Position numbers and translations under genes: made by a program
The notes under the pieces: model-generated
What the model was told of the DNA's origin: nothing
Databases searched by the model: none
Seen by the model: only the letters and a program-made list of their open reading frames with translations
Origin: Roseovarius aestuariivivens
GTDB lineage: Bacteria; Pseudomonadota; Alphaproteobacteria; Rhodobacterales; Rhodobacteraceae
Reading direction: 5' to 3'
Length of the DNA stretch: 64,000 nucleotides
Assembly: GCF_004761875.1 (NCBI RefSeq)
Contig: NZ_SJEY01000008.1
Coordinates: 186,001-250,000, forward strand
Shown here: positions 27,445 to 35,358 of the stretch, piece after piece
Layout of the letters: every line of letters starts with the position of its first letter
How positions within the stretch are numbered: position 1 is the stretch's first letter

Positions 27445-28272
27445 CTACATCATCCGTTTGCCGGGCGGATCGAAGGGCAGGAATTCCACCGCGGATTGCT
27501 GCACCGGCGCCGGGTAGAGCTTCATCAGGTCGAGGATTTCCGACGGCATGCCCACGGTGATGGGCAGGCCGAGCTCGGTCGCCTCGGCCGGGGTCAACGC
27601 ATAGTCATGCGTCCAGCGGCCAGAGGCGAGCGTGTCGGCCAGCGCGCAGGCCTTGTCGCGCGGCAGGCGGGGCGTCATGATTTCGACGGCGCCAGCCTTG
27701 ACCTGCGCGATGGCCTTGTCGCTGACATCGGCAAGAACAAGGGCCACGTCCGAGACATGTTCGACCGGCTTGGCGTCGCGCGCGGCGACGATGGAGGCCG
27801 CCGAGATGCCCATGATCTGCGGATCGATGGGGCCCAGCATCGAAAACTCGCCCATCACGATCTCGTCTGCGGCCAGCGCGATGAGCGTGCCGCCCGACAT
27901 GGCGTAGATCGGCACGAAGACGGTAACGCGGGCGGGATGCGCCTCGACCGCGCGGGCGATCTGCATGGCGGCCAGCACCAGCCCGCCGGGCGTGTGGATC
28001 ACGAGGTCGATGGGCGTGTCCTTTGGCGTGGCCTTGATCGCGCGAATGATCGATTGCGCATCCTCGAGATCGATCATCCGGCTGACATTCATTCCGAAAA
28101 GGCTGCGCTTTTCCTGGCGGTGGATCATGGTGATGACCCGGCTGCGGCGCGATTTTTCGACCGCGCGGATCGCCTGTTCGCGGCGAAAGGCGAAAAGCCG
28201 CCCGGCCAGAAGCGGCTGCAGCACGATCACGAGGAAAACCAGGAAGATGAGGTTCGAGAAGGTGAATTCCAT
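27445..28272 (-). CDS. Membrane-anchored SDH-family (Clp-fold) serine protease
   Basis: A 275-residue protein. An N-terminal membrane helix (about 7-26, LIFLVFLVIVLQPLLAG) anchors a Clp/crotonase-fold protease of the serine dehydrogenase proteinase family (PF01972), related to SppA. HTPGG (93-97) forms the oxyanion region, YAMSGGTLIAL places the nucleophile at Ser126, and EFSMLGPIDPQ (142-152) is the conserved acidic segment. It may cleave membrane or signal peptides. The start MEFTFSNL follows CAGGCGG; longer in-frame starts would run through the divergent promoter region. Confidence 0.85.
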   Translation of the reverse strand: MEFTFSNLIFLVFLVIVLQPLLAGRLFAFRREQAIRAVEKSRRSRVITMIHRQEKRSLFGMNVSRMIDLEDAQSIIRAIKATPKDTPIDLVIHTPGGLVLAAMQIARAVEAHPARVTVFVPIYAMSGGTLIALAADEIVMGEFSMLGPIDPQIMGISAASIVAARDAKPVEHVSDVALVLADVSDKAIAQVKAGAVEIMTPRLPRDKACALADTLASGRWTHDYALTPAEATELGLPITVGMPSEILDLMKLYPAPVQQSAVEFLPFDPPGKRMM

Positions 28273-28456
28273 GACCGCCTGTTTTCCGTGCCGATGCGCC
28301 GCAATGCGTTCAGTTTCGCAGGGCCCGGCGATGTTGTGAATTGAAAAAACGCGCCGGATCGGCCAAGGATACACGCAGGCAAGAGAGCCGCGCGAAGGGA
28401 CAGAAGGGACAAACCCCACCCATGGCCGCGCGGCACCCCGGGCGAATGAGGCAGAG

Positions 28457-28807
28457 ATGAAACAGCTGATCGTGATCGCGATGATCCTGACCGTGGCGGC
28501 CTGCGGGCAGCCCGAGCGCTTGAAAAGCAGCGGCGGGCCGGTGAGCCGCGGCATGCCCATGGCCTTCGGGCCGATCTCCAAGGCCTGCATGGCCTCGGAC
28601 CGCAAGCGGCGCTCGCGCGAGCTTTGCGGCTGCATTCAGGCGGTGGCCGATGACACGCTGAGCTTTGCCCAGCAGCGCCGCGCGGTGGGCTTTTACCGCA
28701 ACCCGCATGAGGCACAGGAGATCCGGCAAAGCGACCGCGCCCGCGACGAGGACTTCTGGACCGCCTATCGCGCCTATGGCGATCAGGCCGAGCGGCAGTG
28801 CAGCTGA
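28457..28807 (+). CDS. Putative lipoprotein
   Basis: A 116-residue protein with a lipobox (LTVAAC, Cys16) after a short hydrophobic leader, so it should be anchored to a membrane in the periplasm. The mature part has three further cysteines (ISKACMAS, ELCGCIQ) and ends with Cys-Ser, which suggests disulfides or metal binding. AVADDTLSFAQQRRAVGFYRNPHEAQEI is predicted helical. I recognise it only as a type common in Rhodobacteraceae. It is divergent from the SDH protease gene. Confidence 0.65.
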   Translation: MKQLIVIAMILTVAACGQPERLKSSGGPVSRGMPMAFGPISKACMASDRKRRSRELCGCIQAVADDTLSFAQQRRAVGFYRNPHEAQEIRQSDRARDEDFWTAYRAYGDQAERQCS

Positions 28808-28914
28808 GCCCGCATGAGCCCCCTGCGCCATGGGCCGGCCCCAAAGGGCGCGCGGGGCCGGCGGCGAGATGACCGGCGCGCGCGGCACGCGCGCCCCTTC
28901 GGATCTGCGTGACC

Positions 28915-29721
28915 TTATGCCTTGAGCCGGTAGCCGCGCCGGAACATCAGCCACGCCAGAACGCCGACCGCGAGCGTGGAGCCAAGCACGATCACGAAAC
29001 CCAAGCGCGGATCGGAATCCGAGACCCCGATCATGCCGAAGCGCACCCCGTCGATCAGGTAGAAGACCGGGTTCACGTGGCTGACCTCGTAAAGCCCGGG
29101 CGGCAGCGCCTCGACCGAGTAGAACGTGCCCGAAAGGAACGCCAGCGGGGTGACGATGAAATTGGTGATCGCCGCCATCTGGTCGAACTTGTTGGCGAAG
29201 ATCCCCGCGATCATGCCCAGGGCCCCCAGAAAAGCCGCGCCGATCACCACGAAGGCCAGCGCCAGAAGCGGGTGCGCCGGCACCAGCCCCAGGAACACGA
29301 AAAGCCCCAGCGCGATGGCCACCGCAACGAAGACGCCGCGGCCCACCGCCCCGGCGAGATAGCCCAGCACCAGTTCCAGCGGCGCCAAGGGCGGCATCAG
29401 CGTGTCGACGATATTGCCCTGCACCTTGGAGATCACGATCGAGGACGACGTGTTGGCAAACGCGTTCTGGATCACCGTCATCATCAGGATGCCCGGCGCG
29501 ATGAAGGTGGTGAAATCCACGCCCATGACGTCGCCCCGGCGCGGCCCGATGGCGATGGAAAAGATCACCAGAAAGAGCCCGGCGGTGACGAGCGGCGCCA
29601 TGAGCGTCTGGGTCCAGACCGCCAGAAAGCGCTGCATCTCGCGCGCGGCCAGCGTGTAGAGCCCCAGCCAGTTCACCCGCCCGAAGCGGCGTGCGCCCAT
29701 TTCCGTCATGTCCTGCATCAT
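28915..29721 (-). CDS. ABC-2 type transporter permease
   Basis: A 268-residue permease with about six membrane spans (near 38-58, 78-95, 112-130, 135-155, 160-185, 240-258). FIAPGILMMTVIQNAFANTSSSIV and the C-terminal LSGTFYSVEALPP are characteristic of ABC-2 exporters, including the polysaccharide and drug export branches. No ATPase gene is adjacent, so it must pair with a distant one. The start MMQDMTEM follows GAAGGGAC. A 14-bp palindrome in the shared promoter region with gcrA might be its operator. Confidence 0.85.
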   Translation of the reverse strand: MMQDMTEMGARRFGRVNWLGLYTLAAREMQRFLAVWTQTLMAPLVTAGLFLVIFSIAIGPRRGDVMGVDFTTFIAPGILMMTVIQNAFANTSSSIVISKVQGNIVDTLMPPLAPLELVLGYLAGAVGRGVFVAVAIALGLFVFLGLVPAHPLLALAFVVIGAAFLGALGMIAGIFANKFDQMAAITNFIVTPLAFLSGTFYSVEALPPGLYEVSHVNPVFYLIDGVRFGMIGVSDSDPRLGFVIVLGSTLAVGVLAWLMFRRGYRLKA

Positions 29722-29755
29722 GTCCCTTCCTCTGACCTTGCGTCTTTGCCTTGTA

Positions 29756-29769
29756 ACTGACAGGTCAGT
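29756..29769. promoter_or_regulatory. ACTGAC-AG-GTCAGT palindrome between permease and gcrA
   Basis: Six-base arms (29756-29761 and 29764-29769) separated by two bases form a perfect inverted repeat, 35 bases before the permease start and 76 bases before gcrA. Its form resembles TetR-family operators. No TetR-type gene lies in the window. Confidence 0.4.
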
Positions 29770-29844
29770 GATTAGAATAGAAGCCTGTTGAAATGATCCC
29801 GTGCCGCCAAGCTAGAGCGGCGCGATGAGACGGAAAGGTGGCTC

Positions 29845-30447
29845 ATGTCCTGGAGCGACGAGCGCGTTGAACTTCTGAAGAAAATGTGGGGCGAAGGCCA
29901 GTCCGCGAGTCAGATCGCCAAGGAGCTGGGCGGCGTGACGCGCAACGCGGTCATCGGCAAGGTGCACCGGCTGGGCCTGTCGAACCGCAACGGATCGGGC
30001 GGCGGCGCCGCCGCGTCGGACGGCGGATCGAAGGCCAAGGCGAAAGCGACGGCCAAGCCTGCCGCGCCCAAGCCCACGCAGAAGCCCGCCAAGCCCGAAA
30101 CCCCGCGCGCCGAACCCGAGAAGACCGAGACCGAAGAGGCCAAGCCCACCGCAGCGCAGGCCCGGGTCAAGGCGATCATCCCCGCCGGACAGCCTCTGCC
30201 GCCACAGCCTTCGGCCAACGAGATCGATCCCGAAGCGCTCAAGAAAGTGAGCGAGATCGAGAAGAAGGCCAAGAAGCTGAGCCTGATGGAACTGACCGAG
30301 CGGACCTGTAAATGGCCCGTGGGCGACCCCGCGACGCCGGATTTCTGGTTCTGCGGTCTGCCGGTGCAATCGGGCAAGCCCTATTGCGAGGCGCATGTGG
30401 GCGTGGCGTTTCAGCCGATGAGCGCGCGGCGCGACCGCAAACGCTAG
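29845..30447 (+). CDS. gcrA: Cell cycle regulator GcrA
   Basis: A 200-residue protein. The N-terminus (MSWSDERVELLKKMWGEGQSASQIA then GVTRNAVIGKVHRLGLSNR, residues 1-48) is the GcrA helix-turn-helix. A long Ala/Lys/Pro linker (about 50-130) leads to the C-terminal domain LSLMELTERTCKWPVGDP...FWFCGLPVQSGKPYCEAHV, which binds sigma-70 region 2. GcrA acts with RNA polymerase at promoters carrying CcrM-methylated GANTC sites. GGAAAGG precedes the ATG. It is longer than Caulobacter GcrA in the linker. Confidence 0.93.
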   Translation: MSWSDERVELLKKMWGEGQSASQIAKELGGVTRNAVIGKVHRLGLSNRNGSGGGAAASDGGSKAKAKATAKPAAPKPTQKPAKPETPRAEPEKTETEEAKPTAAQARVKAIIPAGQPLPPQPSANEIDPEALKKVSEIEKKAKKLSLMELTERTCKWPVGDPATPDFWFCGLPVQSGKPYCEAHVGVAFQPMSARRDRKR

Positions 30448-30451
30448 GGCC

Positions 30452-30475
30452 AAGGCCGCGCTGAAGCACGGCCTA
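30452..30475. repeat. Short palindromic repeat, covarying copy of the 40.1-kb element
   Basis: AAGGCCG, ten bases CGCTGAAGCA, then CGGCCTAC form a 6-bp stem (AGGCCG/CGGCCT). The loop sequence is identical to that of the element at 40086-40109, while the stem differs by compensating changes. It lies just after gcrA. Confidence 0.6.
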
Positions 30476-30508
30476 CGGGGGGTCTTGTGCCGGAGCGTGG
30501 GCGTTGCG

Positions 30509-31150
30509 TCAGCGTGCCAGCACCACGTCGGCGCGGAGATCGAGCCCTTGTTCCACGGCATCGACACAGTAGGCGGCCACATCGGCGCGGCCGACAAGCC
30601 CGTTGCGCCACTCTGACGGGTCGCGCAGCACGCGGATGCGCCCCGATTTCGGGGAATTCCGCAGGATCACGGGCCGCGCGATGGTCCAGTCCAGATCGCT
30701 GGCCATGATCATCTCTTCCTGTCGCGTCTTGTCGGCATAGACGCGGCCCAGCACCGCGTTATGGCCGAAACGCTCCAGCCTAGACATCGCGCTGCGCGAC
30801 CTTCCCGCGCCGAACCCGGTGACCGCCACCAGCCGGGTGACCCCGGCCTGCTGCATCGCGGACAGAAGCACGCGCGTGGTGTCGGAGAAGAGCGTCTCTT
30901 CCTCCCACATCATCGCGGGACGTTCCCGGATGCCCAGGCAATAGATCACGGCGCCTGCGCCCGTCAGGGCCGTGGCGACATCCGCCTCGGACCGCGCATC
31001 GCCCCCCATCGGGGTCACATGGTCTTGCGGGGTCATGTCGCCGGCCCCTCGGGCGAAGGCGCGCACCTCAAGGCCGCGCGACGCGGCCTCTTCCACCGCC
31101 AGAGCGCCGATGCCCGAGGTGGCGCCCATCACGAGGAGCGGCGCGGTCAT
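30509..31150 (-). CDS. NAD(P)-binding (SDR-like) protein
   Basis: A 213-residue protein with a Rossmann dinucleotide site VMGATSGIGALAVEEA at residues 7-22. The middle reads AVIYCLGIRER and RLVAVTGFGAGRS, and the end YCVDAVEQGLDLRADVVLAR, all consistent with the atypical SDR / NAD(P)H-binding (NmrA-like) group. A Tyr-x-x-x-Lys catalytic pair is not obvious, except possibly YADKTRQEEMI near 140. It may be a reductase or a redox sensor. The start MTAPLLV is placed at the fold; upstream codons are not protein-like. Confidence 0.78.
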   Translation of the reverse strand: MTAPLLVMGATSGIGALAVEEAASRGLEVRAFARGAGDMTPQDHVTPMGGDARSEADVATALTGAGAVIYCLGIRERPAMMWEEETLFSDTTRVLLSAMQQAGVTRLVAVTGFGAGRSRSAMSRLERFGHNAVLGRVYADKTRQEEMIMASDLDWTIARPVILRNSPKSGRIRVLRDPSEWRNGLVGRADVAAYCVDAVEQGLDLRADVVLAR

Positions 31151-31263
31151 GTTCCCGGTCCCGAAAGATGAGGGCCAGACCCGCACCGCCCGAAGCGGTC
31201 GTGATGGTGTGGCGTACAAGGCAGGCCCAGATATGGCCGGGGCGCGGCCGGGGCGTGCGGTTT

Positions 31264-31290
31264 GGTATGAAAAACGTGCTCTGTCATACC
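31264..31290. promoter_or_regulatory. GGTATGA-N13-TCATACC inverted repeat
   Basis: Seven-base perfect arms (31264-31270 and 31284-31290) lie about 115 bases upstream of the SDR-like gene in a 215-base intergenic region. The form is that of a dimeric regulator site. No adjacent regulator is encoded. Confidence 0.35.
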
Positions 31291-31365
31291 GGCCAAGATA
31301 GGCCGCCGGGACGGCCTGTCAGCCCCCGCGCAGAGTCGACGGGGTGCATCGCGCACTGACATGCG

Positions 31366-32220
31366 TCAGCCCGGCTCGCGCAGGTAGGTCGGGCGCAGCA
31401 CCATGATGGTGGGCTGCGCGGGCAGCGTGTCGAGCGACACCTTGAGCGTACTCAGCCCGGTGTCCACCACCGGAAAGACCCCGTCCATCCCCGCCAGGAA
31501 CCGGTCGAGCGTCGGCTCTCCGAACCAGTGCATCGGAATAACGATCGAGCTTTTGAGCCGCTTGATGACCGAGATCATCTCGGGCAGCGACAGGGTATAG
31601 CCGCCATCGACCGGCGCCATCACCACATCGACCCGGCCAAGTGCCGCGAATTGCTGTTCGGTCGGCACGTGATGCAGATGCCCCAGATGGCCGATGCAGA
31701 GCCCCGCCGCCTCGAAGACGAAGATCGAATTGCCCTTGGGTTCGGTGCCCGCGCCGTAGGGCGAGCGAATATCCGTGGACACGTTGCGCACCACCACGTC
31801 GCCCAGATCAACGTGATGCTCTATCCCTGCGCCGTGTTCCTCCCCCCAGCCGGGCAGCACATGCGCGATCCCGGGATCGGGATAGGGTGTCCAGTGCGTG
31901 TCGTGGGCGTGGTTCATCGTCACCACGTCGGGAATGAAATCCACGTTCCCGATAAAGCCCGTGTAATCGGTGACCGCCGAGGTCCCGCCATGGGTCTGGA
32001 TCAGGAAAGACGCATGGGCAATGTAGTGCAGCCGCACCGTGTGCGGCTCCATCGGATCGCGAAAGGACGCCTTCTGCAAGTACTCGACCCCGGGCGTCTT
32101 TTGCGCCACAGCAAGGCAGTGAGACGGCTTGCGGTCAAGCTCGTCCGTTTCCTGCGCCAGGGCGGCAAGCGGCGCGCTCAGCAGGGCCAGAACCGTGGCG
32201 ATCAGGGCGGTCATGCGCAT
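31366..32220 (-). CDS. Exported MBL-fold metallo-hydrolase
   Basis: A 284-residue protein with a signal peptide (MRMTALIATVLALLSAPLAALA). The mature part has the MBL fold: the strand IAHASFLIQTHGGTSAVTDY, the metal-ligand segment TMNHAHDTHW (a variant of HxHxDH), GHLGHLHHVP, and MHWFGEPTLDRFL near the C-terminus. It resembles the UlaG/YtnP-like branch. A GGAGGTG site precedes this start by four bases. The substrate is unknown; the leader places it in the periplasm. Confidence 0.82.
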   Translation of the reverse strand: MRMTALIATVLALLSAPLAALAQETDELDRKPSHCLAVAQKTPGVEYLQKASFRDPMEPHTVRLHYIAHASFLIQTHGGTSAVTDYTGFIGNVDFIPDVVTMNHAHDTHWTPYPDPGIAHVLPGWGEEHGAGIEHHVDLGDVVVRNVSTDIRSPYGAGTEPKGNSIFVFEAAGLCIGHLGHLHHVPTEQQFAALGRVDVVMAPVDGGYTLSLPEMISVIKRLKSSIVIPMHWFGEPTLDRFLAGMDGVFPVVDTGLSTLKVSLDTLPAQPTIMVLRPTYLREPG

Positions 32221-32274
32221 CGGGACACCTCCGTTTGAGCAAATCATAGCACGCGCACCGATCAGGTCACGCCC

Positions 32275-32973
32275 CTAGGGCGCGTGTTTGTCGTAGGCGG
32301 CAAAGGGGCTGAGCCCCAGCCAGTCCTGCATGGCGCCGGCCACGTCGCGGTCGCCCACCAGCATGAGCCGGTCCTCGTGCTGCGCGCGCGACACCGTGTC
32401 GAGCCCCATCCAGATCGCCGTCATGGTCTTCAGATCGCAGCGCACAAAGAGATCCACGTCGAAGCCCGGATCCACCGAGCAGAGATCCGCGCCGGTCTCG
32501 GGCGCGTGGATCAGCCACCAGTTGGCGCAGGCCGGCCCGAGATCGCCGTAGATGAACTGCACCGTCACACGCCGCGCGGGCAGGATTCCGGTACGGATGT
32601 TGCGGCGCATGTCCCACATCAGAAGCGCGGGATCGGTGTTTTCCAGGCTCGGCGCGGATTGCACCCAGCGCTGACCCCAGATGCCGATGGACATGATCAC
32701 CTCGCCCAGGTCCCGGCCCGCCTCCGTCAGCACGTAGTCGTATAACTCTGGGCTCCGGCGCACGAGCCGCCGCTCGACGATCCCCTGGTCCTCGAGCTCT
32801 TTCAGGCGCTTGGACAAAAGCGCGGGCGACATGCGCGGCACCCCGCGCCGCAGGTCGTTGAACCTCGTTGATCCCGCGCAAAGCTCGCGCAAAAGCACGA
32901 TCGTCCAGCGCGCGCCAAGGATCTCTGCGGCCATGGCGACAGGACAGAACTGGTTGTAGCTTGGTTGTGACAT
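32275..32973 (-). CDS. HxlR-family transcriptional regulator
   Basis: A 232-residue protein. Residues 1-105 are an HxlR winged helix-turn-helix (FCPVAMAAEILGARWTIVLLRELCAGSTRFNDL, then MSPALLSKRLKELEDQGIVERR), with Cys10 at the redox- or effector-sensing position usual in the family. The C-terminal 120 residues add an SCP2-like or ligand-binding extension (VTVQFIYGDLGPACANWWLIH). GGGGAGAG precedes the start. It is divergent from a DUF4242 gene, with a 10-bp inverted repeat between them as a likely operator. Confidence 0.88.
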   Translation of the reverse strand: MSQPSYNQFCPVAMAAEILGARWTIVLLRELCAGSTRFNDLRRGVPRMSPALLSKRLKELEDQGIVERRLVRRSPELYDYVLTEAGRDLGEVIMSIGIWGQRWVQSAPSLENTDPALLMWDMRRNIRTGILPARRVTVQFIYGDLGPACANWWLIHAPETGADLCSVDPGFDVDLFVRCDLKTMTAIWMGLDTVSRAQHEDRLMLVGDRDVAGAMQDWLGLSPFAAYDKHAP

Positions 32974-33028
32974 TGGTCTCTCCCCTTCTCTTCCCCGCCC
33001 CGATCGTGGCATGACCGGCCCCCGCCAT

Positions 33029-33073
33029 GCCAGTTCAGAAACTGTACCGGGTGGATTCAGATCCTGAACTGGC
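33029..33073. promoter_or_regulatory. GCCAGTTCAG-N25-CTGAACTGGC, likely HxlR operator
   Basis: Perfect 10-bp arms (33029-33038 and 33064-33073) lie between the divergent HxlR and DUF4242 genes. The arms are centred about 35 bases apart. This is the position expected for a regulator acting on both genes. The repeat is visible; the regulator link is inferred. Confidence 0.6.
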
Positions 33074-33132
33074 GGCCCGGGCGCCATTCGTGACAGGCTT
33101 GTCCTACACCAGAAAACAAAGGAGACAGTGCG

Positions 33133-33408
33133 ATGAAAAAGTTCATGATCGAACGCGAGATGCCCGGCGTCGGCGGCTTGGGATCGGATGATCTCGCCGG
33201 CGCGGCGGCCAAATCCTGCGATGCGCTGCGCGAGCTCGCACCGCGCGTTCAGTGGCAATATTCCTACGTGGCCGGCGACAAGACCTTTTGCGTCTACCTT
33301 GCCGAGGACGCCTCGGATGTCCGCAAACATTCAGAGATAAGCGGCTTTCCCGCCGACACCGTCAACGAAATCACCGGCATGATCGATCCGACCACCGCCG
33401 ACGCGTGA
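33133..33408 (+). CDS. DUF4242 domain protein
   Basis: A 91-residue protein of the DUF4242 family: FMIEREMPGVGGLGSDDLAGAA at the start, WQYSYVAGDKTFCVYLAEDASDVRKHSEISGFPADTV in the middle. These small proteins form ferredoxin-like dimers and are sometimes described as nickel-binding. GGAGAC precedes the ATG. Its divergent neighbour is an HxlR regulator, so expression is probably ligand-controlled. The biological role is not known to me. Confidence 0.8.
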   Translation: MKKFMIEREMPGVGGLGSDDLAGAAAKSCDALRELAPRVQWQYSYVAGDKTFCVYLAEDASDVRKHSEISGFPADTVNEITGMIDPTTADA

Positions 33409-33446
33409 TCGCTGCTTCATCTGGCCGGAAATACCTCGGGGAGTTT

Positions 33447-33463
33447 GAGGGGCAGCGCCCCTC
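33447..33463. repeat. GAGGGGC-AGC-GCCCCTC hairpin
   Basis: Seven-base perfect arms around three bases, just downstream of the DUF4242 gene. Hairpins of this sequence recur between genes in Roseobacter genomes, as I recall. It may act as a terminator between the convergent genes. Confidence 0.5.
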
Positions 33464-33511
33464 ATTCCCCTTGGAAAGCGTGGCGCAGCCACTCCGCCGG
33501 ATTACGCAACC

Positions 33512-34096
33512 TCAGCCCGCATCCGTGCGCCCGCGCCGGTCGGCGCGCAGCGCGGCGTAAAGCACATGGGTGCGCCAGCGCCCGTTGATCTGCAGATAGG
33601 ATTGCGCGACGCCCTCGTATTTGAACCCGCAGCTTTCCAGAAGCCGCCGCGAGGGTGCGTTTTCCGGCAGGCAGGCGGCCTCGAGCCGCGACAGGTCGAG
33701 CCGCCCGAAGGCGTAATGCACGACCGCCTGCAGCGCCTCGCGCATGTAACCCTGCCGCGCGTGGGCTTCGCCGGTCCAGTAGCCCAGCGTGCCCGCCTGC
33801 GCGGGACCGCGCCGGATATTGTCGAGCGTGATCGCCCCCAGAAGCCGGTCATCGTCTCGCCGGAAGAGAAAGAGCGGCACCGCGGAGCCCGCGGAAATCG
33901 ACCGCTGCGCCCAGGTGACGCGATTGGTAAATCCCTTGCGCGACAGGTGGTCATCGGCCCATTGCGGCTCCCACGGGGTGAGAAACCCGGCGCTTTCCGC
34001 CCGCAGGCTGGACCAGGCGCGAAAATCCGTCAGCACCGGCTGGCGCAGCGTGAGACGCTCGGTCTCGATCCGGATTTTCCGCCGCGGCAGGAACAT
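33512..34096 (-). CDS. GNAT-family N-acetyltransferase (RimJ/RimL-like)
   Basis: A 194-residue protein of the Acetyltransf_3 type. IETERLTLRQPVLTDFRAW is the N-terminal strand-helix, GTLGYWTGEAHARQGYMREAL holds the acetyl-CoA loop (Q/RxxGxG/A variant), and LPENAPSRRLLESCGFKYEG is the typical C-terminal helix. The target may be an N-terminal residue or ribosomal protein. Its start codon overlaps the stop of the M16 peptidase gene (TGATG), so they are translationally coupled. Confidence 0.88.
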   Translation of the reverse strand: MFLPRRKIRIETERLTLRQPVLTDFRAWSSLRAESAGFLTPWEPQWADDHLSRKGFTNRVTWAQRSISAGSAVPLFLFRRDDDRLLGAITLDNIRRGPAQAGTLGYWTGEAHARQGYMREALQAVVHYAFGRLDLSRLEAACLPENAPSRRLLESCGFKYEGVAQSYLQINGRWRTHVLYAALRADRRGRTDAG

Positions 34097-35358
34097 CAGG
34101 CCGCGCGCCTTTCCACCAGTTCGCCCAAGCCGGGCGCCCGGTCCACCGGGCCGTAAAGCGCCATCGCCGCCGGGGCCTCCTGCGCCATGTGGCCGGCAAA
34201 AGCGCGCAGACCGGGCAGCGTGACCTCGTCGATATGGCCGATCACCTCGTCGAGCGCCGGCACCCGGCCCCAGATCTGGAGCATGCGCGCCAGCCGTTCG
34301 GCCCGGTTCGACGGGCTTTCCAGCCCCATCAGTAGCCCCGCTTTCATCTGGGCGCGCGCGCGTTCGAGTTCGGCCACCGACAGGTCGTCGGCGGCGCGCT
34401 TCATCTCGTCGATGGTGATCCGCGCCAGCCCCGGCATTTCCTCGGCCGAGGTGCCGGCATAGATCGTCATCATGCCGGTGTCCGAATAGGCGCCGGCCTG
34501 CGCGAAGATGGTATAGCAAAGCCCGCGCCGCTCGCGGATCTCCTGGAACAGCCGCGAGGACATCGAGCCGCCGAGCGCAGTGGCGTAAATCTGGGCAGTG
34601 TGGATCTCGGGGCTGGTGTAATCAGGAGACTCGAACGCCAGCGCGAAATGCGCCTGTTCCAGCGGCTTGATCGTCCGGCTTTCCCCGCCCGAGAAACGCG
34701 CGCCGCTGGCGGGCATGATATCGCTGGCCGGCATGTCGCCGAAAAGCTGCTCAGCCCGACGCACCAGCGCGTCGTGATCGACCGCGCCGGCCGCGGCGAG
34801 GATCATCTGCCCGGGGCGGTAGCGTTCGTCGACGAACCGCAGCAGGTCGGCGCGGGAAAACCCGCTGACCCGCTCGGCCTGCCCCAGAATGGCGCGGCCA
34901 AGGGGGTGATCGGGATAGGCCTTTTCCTGCAGCCAGTCGAAGATGATGTCGTCGGGCGTATCGAGCGCCTGGCCGATTTCCTGCAGGATCACGCCGCGCT
35001 CGACTTCGATCTCACGCTCTTCGAAGACGGGATTGCGCAGAATATCGGCCACCACGTCAAGCGCCAGCGGCACGTCCTCTTGCAGAACTCGCGCGTAATA
35101 GGCCGTCACCTCGCGGCTGGTATAGGCGTTGATATAGCCGCCCACATCCTCGATCGCCTCGGCGATCTGCAGGGCGCTGCGGGTCTTGGTGCCCTTGAAG
35201 GCCATGTGTTCGAGGAAGTGCGCAACGCCGTTCTGGCTCGCCTCTTCGTGGCGCGCCCCCGCGAGCACCCAGACGCCGATCGCCGCCGATTTCATCGACG
35301 GCATGTGTTCGGTCACAATGCGAAATCCGTTGGACAGGGTCGTCAGTTGGACGGTCAC
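34096..35358 (-). CDS. M16 zinc metallopeptidase (processing-peptidase-like)
   Basis: A 420-residue protein. The inverted zinc motif HFLEH (His47, Glu50, His51) and the third ligand in EIEVERGVILQEI near residue 125 are intact, so it should be catalytically active. It resembles the mitochondrial processing peptidase beta subunit and the bacterial PqqL-like group. It begins with GTG overlapping the thrC stop as GTGA (35355-35358). There is no signal peptide, so it probably acts in the cytoplasm. The position between thrC and an acetyltransferase is common in Rhodobacterales. Confidence 0.9.
   Translation of the reverse strand: MTVQLTTLSNGFRIVTEHMPSMKSAAIGVWVLAGARHEEASQNGVAHFLEHMAFKGTKTRSALQIAEAIEDVGGYINAYTSREVTAYYARVLQEDVPLALDVVADILRNPVFEEREIEVERGVILQEIGQALDTPDDIIFDWLQEKAYPDHPLGRAILGQAERVSGFSRADLLRFVDERYRPGQMILAAAGAVDHDALVRRAEQLFGDMPASDIMPASGARFSGGESRTIKPLEQAHFALAFESPDYTSPEIHTAQIYATALGGSMSSRLFQEIRERRGLCYTIFAQAGAYSDTGMMTIYAGTSAEEMPGLARITIDEMKRAADDLSVAELERARAQMKAGLLMGLESPSNRAERLARMLQIWGRVPALDEVIGHIDEVTLPGLRAFAGHMAQEAPAAMALYGPVDRAPGLGELVERRAA

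Noticed and set aside
28273..28635. In-frame extension of the SDH-type protease gene
   Set aside because: It would run through the divergent lipoprotein gene and its promoter. The start at 28272 has CAGGCGG and a membrane anchor right after it.
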